Origin: Candidatus Kaiserbacteria bacterium
GTDB lineage: Bacteria > Patescibacteriota > Minisyncoccia > Phycocordibacterales > Phycocordibacteraceae
Direction: 5' to 3'
Assembly (NCBI GenBank): GCA_011322135.1
Contig: DRNP01000004.1
Coordinates: forward strand, 1 to 33,546
Length of the DNA stretch: 33,546 bases
The notes beneath the pieces were generated by a model. It made no database searches, had not been told where the DNA came from, and was given only the letters and a program-made list of their open reading frames with translations. The translations under genes were made by a program, and so were the position numbers. This document shows positions 1 to 7,406 of this stretch, one piece after another; within the stretch, counting starts at the first letter, position 1; each line of letters begins with the position of its first letter.

Positions 1-1642
1 AACCGCTCTTTGAGATATCAATTGAATATGTTGATGTTGCGATAATGTTCCCAAAATATGCATTGCCACATTTTGTTGTCGGTACTGTTACGTCGTACCC
101 AAAGTAATTATTATAGAGTCTGACATTCGCATCAGATAACAAGAAACCGCTCGAATCTGTAACGGTAACCAACATTGATGTGGGTGTTGACGCATCAAGC
201 GTAAGTGCAGATTTACGAGTATCTCCCGGAGAAAGTACATATAGTGGAGGAGAACATGCATCGATCACGTCATATCCGATAACGCCAAGTCTATATCTAT
301 CCCACTCAAAAGTAAGTGCTCGTGCTCCGGAAGCATCAGTCGTCGTTGATATATTCACTTTATAAATAGGTGTAGAACTTCCTGTCGAACCAATTGTCTT
401 TGTACCTACAATAGTAAACGGTACGTTTGGAATCGACTCCGGTCCGGTAGTATAGTCAACAGTCCAATCTTGAACTTTTGGCACGATTGTTGTTTTTGAT
501 GTTGTAGCTATTACTCCAAGTTTTAGAGATGGATATGTGCTCGTGGAAACACCGGCGAGACTTACCGGGAAACTCGCAAACCCGTCACTGTTACCAGGCA
601 AAGCAGAATCAGGAATTATGTTTCCCGAGCTATCGTACACTCGTACTCTAACTCCTGAGCCAGACGATACGTTTAGTCCCGCGTCTAACGATGTCCATGC
701 ATATAAATTATTTGGAGAAATTGCAGTTGAGCTTGCACTTCCTAAAAGAGCACCGCCGGATATTTGTAACGCACCCGCAACAGCATCCATACTTGATGTC
801 GCAGAAAGTAGAGACTCGTCATTGAAAGTATCCGTAAAGCTTCCGGACTTCGGCGGAGTGTATGTACTTAATAACAAATGTGTTATTAAATCGATTGCAA
901 ACGTACCTGTCGTTGTTTTATCTTTCGCAACCGTTAAATAACCCGGTGTCGGATTTTGGTTTATGAGGTCTCGTTTATAAGTTTGCGCGGAGGAAAATCC
1001 GTCTTTTGTAACATAAACCTGATACTCGGTAGAAGTAGGAGCTCCGCCAAGAATCACTTCTCCTAAAATATTTGAAAAGGTTGTGAGGTCTATCGTAGGT
1101 GTTGTGGAAGCATTTACAATATGCACCGTAGCACCTGAAACAGGAGTGCCGACCGCATTCACAACGTGTATCAAAAGTGTCCCACCACCGTTAGTGGTCT
1201 CAATTCCTGGTGGAGCAAAATTCGAGAGCATGCTGATAACTTTTGTCTTTCCTGCAAACGGATACGAAACCGTTACTTTTGCAAGCTTGTAATCTGTAGT
1301 TACATTATTTTCATCATTCACACCTAGTCCATCCGCAGGGTCGTCTACATATTGTATGTAAGTATTAACATCGTACGTCACACCGTCTTCTGTTATCAAT
1401 TTATCTTGAGGTACTGCTCCTGCAGGTATGCCCTGAATTGTCCCGAGTTCGTCGTATGAAAGACCACGCAAATACTCCATCTGAGAATCAGCGAGCGAAG
1501 AAGCCCCTGCACGTGCTTTTGCCAAATCTGATACGAGAAGAGATGCGTGAAGTATACCCATGAGCGCGAGAAAAATAATGAGCACAAGTGCTGAGCCAAC
1601 AACGACATCAATAAGCGTCATCCCGCGCGCGCGAATATTCAT
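1..1642 (-). CDS. Prepilin-like protein with carboxypeptidase-regulatory-like repeats (partial, C-terminus outside window)
   Basis: The frame is open from the ATG at 1642 to the window edge (547 codons), so the C-terminus is missing. Residues 7-12 read G-M-T-L-I-D followed by a hydrophobic helix to about residue 31. This is a type IV prepilin cleavage/methylation signal (G at -1), with Met at +1 instead of Phe and Asp at +5 instead of the usual Glu. From about residue 150 the protein has beta-rich, Thr/Ser-rich segments of the carboxypeptidase-regulatory/Ig-like type (GTPVSGATVHIVN; later SSGFLLSDATVRLYNN), suggesting a large extracellular part. It lies upstream of, and on the same strand as, pilB and pilC, so it is probably a large minor pilin or surface protein exported by that machinery. 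The start is the only ATG placing the signal at the N-terminus. No SD is visible. Confidence 0.85.
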   Translation of the reverse strand, partial: MNIRARGMTLIDVVVGSALVLIIFLALMGILHASLLVSDLAKARAGASSLADSQMEYLRGLSYDELGTIQGIPAGAVPQDKLITEDGVTYDVNTYIQYVDDPADGLGVNDENNVTTDYKLAKVTVSYPFAGKTKVISMLSNFAPPGIETTNGGGTLLIHVVNAVGTPVSGATVHIVNASTTPTIDLTTFSNILGEVILGGAPTSTEYQVYVTKDGFSSAQTYKRDLINQNPTPGYLTVAKDKTTTGTFAIDLITHLLLSTYTPPKSGSFTDTFNDESLLSATSSMDAVAGALQISGGALLGSASSTAISPNNLYAWTSLDAGLNVSSGSGVRVRVYDSSGNIIPDSALPGNSDGFASFPVSLAGVSTSTYPSLKLGVIATTSKTTIVPKVQDWTVDYTTGPESIPNVPFTIVGTKTIGSTGSSTPIYKVNISTTTDASGARALTFEWDRYRLGVIGYDVIDACSPPLYVLSPGDTRKSALTLDASTPTSMLVTVTDSSGFLLSDANVRLYNNYFGYDVTVPTTKCGNAYFGNIIATSTYSIDISKSG

Positions 1643-1720
1643 AATTAATATAATACAACACACACGCTCACACGCACATAACATAAACAATTAGAGAAAT
1701 GGAAAAATGAAAATGGGGGT

Positions 1721-1745
1721 CAAAATGGGGTCAGGACCCATTCTT
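1721..1745. repeat. REP-like GGGTCAGGACCC palindrome
   Basis: An AATGGGGTCAGGACCCATT palindrome in the intergenic region. Related copies lie at 2459, 2514, 9971, 10063, 13707, 24711 and 29833. It resembles the REP-type elements that flank many bacterial genes; no transposase is in the window. Confidence 0.6.
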
Positions 1746-1760
1746 TATTTCTTTAATACA

Positions 1761-1809
1761 AAATACAAAAGCACAACGCGGGCGAAGCCCGCGCTGTGCT
1801 TTTGTATTT
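1761..1809. repeat. Long inverted repeat with GCGGGC core
   Basis: Two 23-nt arms (one A-C mismatch) around a GAA loop. The inner core is CGCGGGC/GCCCGCG and the outer arms are AATACAAAAGCACA-type. A near-copy lies at 10005-10051. It is followed by a smaller hairpin GGGAGAG/CTCTCCC at 1817-1835. It may terminate transcription on either strand, but repetition in the window suggests a dispersed element. Confidence 0.7.
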
Positions 1810-1860
1810 CCGATATGGGAGAGTCCGGCTCTCCCACTTAATGCTTATGAAAAATAATAA

Positions 1861-1889
1861 AAGCCGCGCACTATAAAAGTGCACGGCTT
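1861..1889 (-). terminator. Terminator of the 150-aa gene
   Basis: On the minus strand an AAGCCG-GCAC type stem (one mismatch) is followed by TTTTATTATTTTT, about 20 nt after the stop codon of the gene ending at 1912. Confidence 0.7.
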
Positions 1890-1911
1890 GATTTTGCAAT
1901 ATGGTTGCTCA

Positions 1912-2364
1912 CTATACTTTAATGAGCAACCTGTCTGTTTCGAGTAACGTGTTTTTTTTACACGCTACAAGAAACGAAACGCTTACTGCGTTAAAAGAGA
2001 CATTTTCATTGATAGCAAATCCCCCCGGGAATACCTTTTCAAAACAGGCGACCCAGACCAGCGGACCAACGTCCACAAAACAGATAATCCGATAATTTGG
2101 TTCGTCATCAGACTTGGCAAAAAACTCTACAACCTCATATTCGTAGTTTATTAACTCCCGAAAAGAGAAAACGAGGTTCTTCTTTCGGAGACCTTTCAGG
2201 AGTTCTTCAAGATCTTCCTCAGCAGAGCGCGATAATAACGCTCCCGCCCATTCTGAAACAGTTGCATTCCTTGACGGGATTCCCTCAATCAAAGTTTTTC
2301 CATCTTCTACTTTTGACGAGTTCCCGTTAAAATCAAAAGTCAATCCTTCTTGTACTTGTGCCAT
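1912..2364 (-). CDS. Hypothetical protein, 150 aa, SD-led
   Basis: I do not recognise this family. The protein is acidic, with no signal peptide or clear membrane segment. It has a central charged helix (SAEEDLEELLKGLRKKN) and a more hydrophobic C-terminal half (FVDVGPLVWVACFEKVFPG). The start is well supported: GGGAGG lies 8 nt before the ATG, with a promoter TTGTAC-17 nt-TATAAA at 2449-2421 and a terminator at 1861-1889, so it is an autonomous single-gene unit. This arrangement (full promoter, leader, strong SD) differs from the pilus and housekeeping genes around it, which lack SDs. It is shared with the genes at 2688-2828, 9653-9862, 21445-22170 and 28129-28572. Function unknown. Confidence 0.75.
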   Translation of the reverse strand: MAQVQEGLTFDFNGNSSKVEDGKTLIEGIPSRNATVSEWAGALLSRSAEEDLEELLKGLRKKNLVFSFRELINYEYEVVEFFAKSDDEPNYRIICFVDVGPLVWVACFEKVFPGGFAINENVSFNAVSVSFLVACKKNTLLETDRLLIKV

Positions 2365-2420
2365 TTTGTTACCTCCCTTGTTTTAATTTATGGCTTGTTG
2401 TTCTTTAATTTCCAAATATG

Positions 2421-2449
2421 TTTATAACATATAAATACCTTTCGTACAA
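2421..2449 (-). promoter_or_regulatory. Promoter of the 150-aa gene
   Basis: Minus-strand TTGTAC (2449-2444), 17-nt spacer, TATAAA (2426-2421). The predicted leader is about 50 nt and ends in GGGAGGTAACAAAATG. Confidence 0.65.
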
Positions 2450-2458
2450 ATCATTGGT

Positions 2459-2535
2459 AAATGGGGTCAGGACACATTTTGTACATTACTTAACGAGGAG
2501 TCGTAAAAAAAAGAATGGGGTCTGACCCCATTAAC
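2459..2535. repeat. Two REP-like GGGGTCAG elements
   Basis: AAATGGGGTCAGGACACATT at 2459-2478 and the near-perfect palindrome AATGGGGTCTGACCCCATT at about 2515-2533, separated by about 35 nt. Same family as the element at 1721. Confidence 0.55.
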
Positions 2536-2587
2536 ACTAATTTTTTCAAAGATTCCATCTTATTATTTATCAATAAGAAAAAAGAAA

Positions 2588-2625
2588 CCACCCGAACAGG
2601 CGTAATTTCCTGTTTAGATGGTTAT
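2588..2625 (-). terminator. Terminator of the small 46/68-aa gene
   Basis: A 15-position imperfect stem (AACAGG/CCTGTT core, loop of 8), followed on the minus strand by TTTCTTTTTTC. It overlaps the last codon of the 68-codon reading (TAA at 2624-2622), not the TGA at 2690, which is one reason to suspect the longer product is the original gene. Confidence 0.6.
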
Positions 2626-2687
2626 TCCCAAACGAGCTTCCATTCCTCGGTACTGGTACCGCGACCGCGATACAATTTTGAGTCCCC

Positions 2688-2828
2688 TCAACCCGGTATT
2701 AATACAACAAAATTATTCTGTTCCGAATCAAAGTACCCAATCTTAACCCAGCGCTCGTGGAGATACCTTCTCTCAATATGAGTCAGCTCCTCAATCTGGC
2801 TCAGTGGTACAAATTTTTTCTTTTCCAT
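2688..2828 (-). CDS. Small protein, 46 aa; in-frame TGA then 21 further codons (to 2622)
   Basis: The ATG at 2828 is preceded by GGAG (spacing 6) and by the promoter TTGACG-17 nt-TATTGC at 2915-2887. The product is charged (MEKKKFVPLSQIEELTHIER... ending VVLIPG) with a possible short helix-turn-helix-like segment; family not recognised. After the TGA (2690-2688) the same frame continues for 21 sense codons rich in coding-like residues (GDSKLYRGRGTSTEEWKLVWE has 21, ending in TAA at 2624-2622) and stops exactly at the terminator stem. This could be a nonsense mutation, a sequencing error or readthrough. A longer upstream ATG at 3041 exists in the frame but has no coding character. Confidence 0.6.
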   Translation of the reverse strand: MEKKKFVPLSQIEELTHIERRYLHERWVKIGYFDSEQNNFVVLIPG

Positions 2829-2886
2829 GCTAACTCCAAAGTAGTGCACATGTAGTGCTTTTAAGAAGCAGTTACTTCTAATTAGA

Positions 2887-2915
2887 GCAATAACACAATA
2901 TTTATATATCGTCAA
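2887..2915 (-). promoter_or_regulatory. Promoter of the small 46/68-aa gene
   Basis: Minus-strand TTGACG (2915-2910), 17-nt spacer, TATTGC (2892-2887). The predicted leader is about 50 nt. Confidence 0.55.
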
Positions 2916-2992
2916 AATGAGAAGTCGGATTCTATATTCAAATGTGTGCGCGCATATCTCAATTTTTAATATATAAATATATCTTTTCACGA

Positions 2993-3025
2993 AAGGTGCG
3001 GGCGGGCTTTGCCCGCCCGCACCTT
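2993..3025. repeat. Perfect hairpin with GCGGGC core
   Basis: A 15-bp perfect stem (AAGGTGCGGGCGGGC arm) with a TTT loop, between the divergent small genes. The gap 2829-3069 otherwise holds only the promoter of the 46-aa gene. Confidence 0.65.
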
Positions 3026-3069
3026 CCTTTACTCCCAACATAAAATTGCTCCGTTTTATAATATGCTGT

Positions 3070-3075
3070 TATACT
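3070..3075 (+). promoter_or_regulatory. -10 element predicting a leaderless mRNA
   Basis: TATACT, then 6 nt, then the ATG at 3082. A weak -35 TTGCTC lies 18 nt upstream (3046-3051). The expected transcription start coincides with the A of the ATG. Confidence 0.55.
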
Positions 3076-3081
3076 GAAAAT

Positions 3082-3312
3082 ATGGAAAAAGAAAATTATT
3101 CTGATTCTGAACAAAAGACACCTCCTGTATCGACGGTTACACAACAATCTTGGGGTGCTGTTCTCGCTATTTTTATTATTCTGATAATGATTGTTCTCGG
3201 GGCCGTATATGCTTGGAACAAACGTGTTGCTTCTATGAAAAGCATCATCACAAATCAACCTGCATCAGTAATCAACGCTTCTACAACCAATAGTATCTCT
3301 GTGCAAAAATAG
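3082..3312 (+). CDS. Small single-pass membrane protein, 76 aa
   Basis: Hydrophilic N-terminus (MEKENYSDSEQKTPP), one membrane helix at about residues 25-45 (WGAVLAIFIILIMIVLGAVY), and a short polar Ser/Thr/Asn-rich C-terminus. The start at 3082 is chosen because a -10 TATACT sits exactly 6 nt upstream; an in-frame ATG at 3046 would lie upstream of the promoter. It is convergent with pilC and shares the large hairpin at 3361-3424. Short proteins of this design are common next to pilus and secretion genes in CPR genomes, but function cannot be assigned. Confidence 0.7.
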   Translation: MEKENYSDSEQKTPPVSTVTQQSWGAVLAIFIILIMIVLGAVYAWNKRVASMKSIITNQPASVINASTTNSISVQK

Positions 3313-3360
3313 CGAAAGATATTTATATGCATGATTGCGCTATAAAAATATGGCGCATAT

Positions 3361-3424
3361 ATAAAAACACCCGAGCGGTTTTGTGAATGGCGTGCCATTC
3401 ACAAAACCGCTCGGGTGTTTTTAT
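3361..3424. terminator. Bidirectional terminator, 30-bp perfect stem
   Basis: A perfect inverted repeat of 30 nt per arm with a 4-nt loop, ending in A5/T5 tracts on both sides, between the 76-aa gene and the end of pilC. The stem is far longer than termination requires. Confidence 0.85.
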
Positions 3425-3437
3425 ATTTTTCACAAAA

Positions 3438-4649
3438 CTAAATCGCAGACGAAAGCGAATAAATCGGTGCGATTATAGCTATCGCAAATACACCGACACC
3501 GCTACCGATAAGAAGCATTAAAACCGGCTCGATAATTGTAGAGAGGTCTTTTGTGCGACGCTCTACATCTTCCTCGTAATAATCGGCAACTTGTTTGAGC
3601 ATGTCTGCCACTTGTCCCGTTTCTTCTCCAACTTCAATCATGTCGGAAAACATTGTTGGATATATTTTTTCATGCTCCAGAAACGCTTCAGAAAGCTGGT
3701 CTCCTTTACGCACTCGATTTTCGGCTTCTTTTATAACAACCGCGAATGACTCCGTGCTTACAACTTCGCGCGTAATGGAAAGCGCGTCCAACATATCTAC
3801 TCCCGACGAAAGAAGTGACGAGAGTGTGCGCGCAGTCCTTGCAGCGTATGTTTCCCGCATAAGTTCTCCAATGACCGGAGTTATCATAACGCCCTTAAAC
3901 AAAATGCGACTACCGAATTTAGAGTGCGCAAACATCCACACCGACGTAACAAAAACCGCAACGGACATTAAAAAAAGTATCGTATGCCCTGTGAGAAAAT
4001 CAGAGACGGCAACGATAACACGTGTTGCAAGCGGTAACTTGACTCCTAACTGTGTGAATGTATTTGTAAGAGTCGGCACAACGAACATAAGCATGAGCAC
4101 AAAAATTATTATCATTGCAATGATAATAATGCTCGGATAAATCATCGCTCCTCGCACTTTTTTTGTAAGATTTCGAGCGCGCTCCATCTGTGTACCAACG
4201 AGAGCAAGTGCCTGCGAAAGCGTACCACTCTCTTCACCTGCATGTGACATTGCTATAAACAATTTTGGAAATACTTTTGGATACTCCGAAAGTGCTTCGT
4301 GAAATGAGGAACCTTTTTTAACCGAAAAACTAACTGCGGTAAGAATCGCTTTTAAGTTCTTGTTGCGTGTTTGTCTTTCAACCACCGAGAGACTCCTCGA
4401 TAGAGTGAGCCCAGCATGCAACATTGACCCGAGATTCCTCGTCATAAGCACAACATCATCCGCAGAAATACCTGTTCCGAATTTTATATTGAGCCATGAA
4501 GGGAGTGCTAAATTACTTCCCTCTGCAATAGCAACAACAGTAGCTCCTTCTTTTTCAATTTGCTCGTATATTGCAAACCTGGAGGTCGCCTCCATTATAC
4601 GTTTATCCTCTGAATTATCTTTGTTTCGAACGGTAACGTTAAACTTCAT
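3438..4649 (-). CDS. pilC: Type II secretion/type IV pilus inner-membrane platform protein
   Basis: 403 aa, the usual size for PilC/GspF. Two T2SSF-type repeats are visible, at about residues 70-195 and 275-395, each beginning with an L-x-x-G-x-x-L element (GSMLHAGLTLSRSL; LSSLLSSGVDMLDALSI) and carrying the conserved E-E-S/T-G motif (GEESGTLSQAL; GEETGQVADML). Strong membrane helices lie at about 165-195, 225-243 and 375-400. It should anchor the assembly ATPase and pilins in the cytoplasmic membrane. It starts 15 nt after pilB stops, without an SD, so it is surely co-transcribed with pilB. The operon ends at the hairpin at 3361-3424. Confidence 0.95.
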   Translation of the reverse strand: MKFNVTVRNKDNSEDKRIMEATSRFAIYEQIEKEGATVVAIAEGSNLALPSWLNIKFGTGISADDVVLMTRNLGSMLHAGLTLSRSLSVVERQTRNKNLKAILTAVSFSVKKGSSFHEALSEYPKVFPKLFIAMSHAGEESGTLSQALALVGTQMERARNLTKKVRGAMIYPSIIIIAMIIIFVLMLMFVVPTLTNTFTQLGVKLPLATRVIVAVSDFLTGHTILFLMSVAVFVTSVWMFAHSKFGSRILFKGVMITPVIGELMRETYAARTARTLSSLLSSGVDMLDALSITREVVSTESFAVVIKEAENRVRKGDQLSEAFLEHEKIYPTMFSDMIEVGEETGQVADMLKQVADYYEEDVERRTKDLSTIIEPVLMLLIGSGVGVFAIAIIAPIYSLSSAI

Positions 4650-4664
4650 AAATATATTTAATAA

Positions 4665-6413
4665 CTAATCAGATATTGTTCTGAGCACTTCTTCAAGTGA
4701 AGTAATCCCGCGCGCAGCTTTATATAATCCGTCTTCGAGCATTGTCAACATACCCTCTTGGCGTGCTTGTTCCTCTATTGTATCAATAGTACCTTCATGC
4801 AAAATCTTTTCTCGCACCGAAGGTGATACTGCCAAAACTTCGTGAATACCGATACGACTATGATATCCGTCTGCACATTCTGTAGATGATTTTGGTCGAT
4901 AAAAAGGCAGTTGATCAAGTGTTGTACCGGGTTTAACCATTTTTTCTTCGATAAGCGAATTGAGTGCTTTATTGAAACTCTCTTCTTTTGCAATCTTATC
5001 ACGCTCCTCCTTGTTTAAAGTATACTGTTCTTTTTCACTACACAGCCTGCGTACAAGACGTTGTCCAACCACTACGCGCAATGTCGAAACGAGTAAAAAA
5101 GGCTCGACACCCATGTCGACCAAACGAGGCACTGCACCCGCCGCGCTGTTTGTGTGTATTGTTGAAAGTACAAGGTGCCCGGTAAGCGCGGCATTTATAG
5201 CTAGCGAAGCTGTTTCACCATCGCGAATCTCACCAACCATAATGACATTTGGGTCTTGTCGCATAAGAGAACGCAAACCACTTGCAAATGTAAACCCTAT
5301 CGTCGGGTTTACTTGTGTTTGGTTAACGCGTTTCATCTGATACTCGATAGGGTCTTCGATAGTCGAAATATTTACATCCGGTGTGTTTAAAATATCCATC
5401 ACTGTGTAAAGTGTTGTCGTTTTACCGGAACCGGTCGGACCGGAAATAAGGATTATGCCTGTTGTTTTTTGTGTCGCTTTATGAATCCTCTCCATGGTTT
5501 CTCCATGAAATCCGAGCAGGTCCAGAGAAAAACCTCCTCCTGACTCGCGCAACAAACGCATAACTATTTTCTCACCATAAAAAACAGGGAGGAGAGAAAC
5601 ACGGAACGAAACTTTTTCTCCTTCTGTTTCCATTTTGAAACGACCGTCTTGAGGTAAACGTTTTTCATCAAGCTTTAAATTTGAAAGTACTTTGATGCGC
5701 GCAGTAATACCTGCGCTCGCTACTTTTGGAAGAGTCATAGCGTCATGGAGGATACCGTCAATGCGGTAACGAACAAGCACGGCATCCTCCATTGGCTCAA
5801 TATGAATATCTGATGCGTCTTGTACTATGGCATGGCGCAAAAGAGAATCGACGATACGCACAATGGGCAAATCTTCCGCCATCTTTTTCAAATCTTCTCC
5901 TGAAGCGTCGTTCTTTCCATCTCCAACCACGTTAATTTTTCCGGCTTCAGTCGCAATAATGTCACCAAACTCTTCTTTGAGTGATTTCTGATATTGCAAA
6001 AGCGCGTGCTTCAACGATTCGTCATCGGTAAGTCGCGGAAGGATTTTTAATCCCGTCTTTTTGCGCACGGAATCTATAGCTACAAGATCTTGTGTATCAA
6101 GCATTGCAACTTCGAGCTCTTTTTTGTTTTTCTTATACGCAATAATGGAGTGCGTGCGTGCTATCGGCTCCGGTATAAGTGCCAAAATATCTTCTGAAAT
6201 CTTTAAATCTTTCAAACTCACAAATGGAATGCCTAGAACATACGCTTTTATGCGACGTAGTGCGTCTTCGGATAATTGTCCTCGAGCAATTAAAACGTCC
6301 CCTATCGATTGCTTGTTTTTTTTTGCTTCTTCAGCGGCACCATCAATGTCTTTCCGAGACACCAAACCCGAATCTGTTATGAATTTTTTCAATTCGCTCT
6401 CAACAATTTGCAT
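4665..6413 (-). CDS. pilB: Type IV pilus assembly ATPase
   Basis: 582 aa, matching GspE/PilB length. An N-terminal MshEN-like domain (about 1-150) is followed by the ATPase core: Walker A GPTGSGKTT at 325-333, Asp box TIEDPIEY at 351-358, Walker B IMVGEIRD at 391-398, and His box GHLVLSTIHTNSA at 412-424. It powers pilin polymerisation with PilC (downstream, 15 nt) and the prepilin-like protein. The zinc-binding region is reduced: only isolated Cys (about residue 458 and in ECADGYHSRIG) remain instead of the usual four-Cys set. A -10-like TATACT lies 10 nt before the ATG, overlapping the arm of the hairpin at 6427-6459, which suggests a near-leaderless transcript. Confidence 0.95.
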   Translation of the reverse strand: MQIVESELKKFITDSGLVSRKDIDGAAEEAKKNKQSIGDVLIARGQLSEDALRRIKAYVLGIPFVSLKDLKISEDILALIPEPIARTHSIIAYKKNKKELEVAMLDTQDLVAIDSVRKKTGLKILPRLTDDESLKHALLQYQKSLKEEFGDIIATEAGKINVVGDGKNDASGEDLKKMAEDLPIVRIVDSLLRHAIVQDASDIHIEPMEDAVLVRYRIDGILHDAMTLPKVASAGITARIKVLSNLKLDEKRLPQDGRFKMETEGEKVSFRVSLLPVFYGEKIVMRLLRESGGGFSLDLLGFHGETMERIHKATQKTTGIILISGPTGSGKTTTLYTVMDILNTPDVNISTIEDPIEYQMKRVNQTQVNPTIGFTFASGLRSLMRQDPNVIMVGEIRDGETASLAINAALTGHLVLSTIHTNSAAGAVPRLVDMGVEPFLLVSTLRVVVGQRLVRRLCSEKEQYTLNKEERDKIAKEESFNKALNSLIEEKMVKPGTTLDQLPFYRPKSSTECADGYHSRIGIHEVLAVSPSVREKILHEGTIDTIEEQARQEGMLTMLEDGLYKAARGITSLEEVLRTISD

Positions 6414-6423
6414 ACGTATTTAA

Positions 6424-6429
6424 AGTATA
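6424..6429 (-). promoter_or_regulatory. -10 element of pilB
   Basis: Minus-strand TATACT, 10 nt before the pilB ATG. It partly overlaps the outer arm of the hairpin at 6427-6459. No good -35 is seen. Confidence 0.45.
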
Positions 6430-6459
6430 CCGCGCTCACGCTTCGCGCGAGCGCGGTAT
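6427..6459. repeat. GC-rich hairpin upstream of pilB
   Basis: An 11-bp stem (ATACCGCGCTC arm) with an 11-nt loop. It abuts the pilB -10 and could terminate read-through from clpP or affect pilB initiation. Confidence 0.55.
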
Positions 6460-6487
6460 TAAACAAAATGCGTGGAAAACGTACTCT

Positions 6488-6534
6488 AAAAAAGAATAGA
6501 CGCGCGGGCTTCGCCCGCGCGTCTATTCTTTTTT
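6488..6534. terminator. clpP terminator, 22-bp perfect stem with GCGGGC core
   Basis: Perfect arms of 22 nt, TTC loop, A6/T6 ends, 16 nt after the clpP stop codon; works on both strands by symmetry. Confidence 0.75.
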
Positions 6535-6549
6535 ACTCTGTAAAAGTTT

Positions 6550-7164
6550 CTACTTTGTTTTATATACTTGGTCGATGATACCGTATTTTTTTGCTTCATC
6601 AGCGGTCATAAAGAAGTCGCGGTCAACATCTTTTTCTACTTTACTTAATGACTGCCCGGTATTTTTTGCCATAATTTTATTCAATCGGTCGCGTGTTGCG
6701 AGAATATGTCTTGCTGTTATTTCTATATCGGTTGCTTGACCTTCAGCTCCACCAAGTGGCTGGTGAATCATAATTTCCGCATTCGGAAGCGCAAAACGCT
6801 TACCTTTTTTACCTGCAGACAAAAGCCATGCTCCACCTGATGCTGCCATACCAACTACAACAGTAGCAACATCTGGTTTGACGTGATTCATGGTATCAAT
6901 CATCGCCAAAGTTGCGGAAACGGAACCTCCCGGTGAATTGATATATAAATAAATATCTTTTTTAGGGTCTTCCGCTTCCAAAAAAAGTAACTGCGCAATA
7001 ATTAGATTTGCCGTTTCGCTTTCTATTGCACCACCTAAAAAGATTACTCTTTCTTTCAAAAGGCGTGAATAAATATCGTAAGCACGCTCTCCGAATTGCG
7101 ATTTCTCGACAACCATCGGAACCATAAATGATGCGCGCGGTTGATTTTTGTTTAAATCTTGCAT
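6550..7164 (-). CDS. clpP: ATP-dependent Clp protease proteolytic subunit
   Basis: 204 aa with the chosen start, the normal ClpP size. The Ser-protease triad is visible: Ser in [14 protein letters not shown], His in IMIHQPLGG and Asp in [14 protein letters not shown]; the YINSPGGSV substrate-binding turn is also present. It forms the tetradecameric peptidase that degrades unfolded or regulatory proteins with a Clp ATPase (not in the window). The start at 7164 ([10 protein letters not shown]) is preferred over upstream ATGs (to 7302) because an excellent promoter, TTGCCA-17 nt-TATTAT, ends 9 nt upstream of it. The upstream frame runs through a hairpin and has no ClpP similarity. Confidence 0.95.
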   Translation of the reverse strand: MQDLNKNQPRASFMVPMVVEKSQFGERAYDIYSRLLKERVIFLGGAIESETANLIIAQLLFLEAEDPKKDIYLYINSPGGSVSATLAMIDTMNHVKPDVATVVVGMAASGGAWLLSAGKKGKRFALPNAEIMIHQPLGGAEGQATDIEITARHILATRDRLNKIMAKNTGQSLSKVEKDVDRDFFMTADEAKKYGIIDQVYKTK

Positions 7165-7173
7165 ATGTCCAGC

Positions 7174-7202
7174 ATAATATCCGTGTTTCATCCGCATGGC
7201 AA
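7174..7202 (-). promoter_or_regulatory. clpP promoter
   Basis: Minus-strand TTGCCA (7202-7197), 17-nt spacer, TATTAT (7179-7174), then 9 nt to the ATG; leader only a few nt. Confidence 0.65.
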
Positions 7203-7259
7203 GTATTTTCACATGTGAAGAGTTTGTCTGATGACAATTCCGAATATAAATAGTGCGAG

Positions 7260-7304
7260 GCGTGGGCGAAGTGAGCTTGCTCGGCAAGCTCACTTCGCCC
7301 ACGC
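7260..7304. repeat. 21-bp perfect hairpin
   Basis: Perfect 21-nt arms (GCGTGGGCGAAG start), TCG loop, T5 on the plus side. It is the second of two consecutive long hairpins between ppa and the clpP promoter. Confidence 0.7.
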
Positions 7305-7325
7305 TTTTTATTAAAAAATACAGTC

Positions 7326-7386
7326 GCGCGAGAATAATTAAAGTGCGCGGCGCCGTCGGCGCCGCGCACTTTAATTATTCTCGCGC
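7326..7386. terminator. ppa terminator, 29-bp perfect stem
   Basis: Perfect inverted repeat, 29 nt per arm with a GTC loop, 20 nt beyond the ppa stop. AT-rich outer and GC-rich (GCGCGGCGCC) inner part. Confidence 0.7.
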
Positions 7387-7406
7387 ACTCTCCACACAAA
7401 AATCAC

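Noticed and set aside
2515-2781. Plus-strand 88-codon frame
   Set aside because: Antisense to the SD-led microgene and begins in a REP-like palindrome.
2622-2828. Selenocysteine or genetic-code reassignment at the TGA
   Set aside because: Long core genes use TGA normally or avoid it, no selenoprotein motif is present, and one microgene is insufficient evidence.
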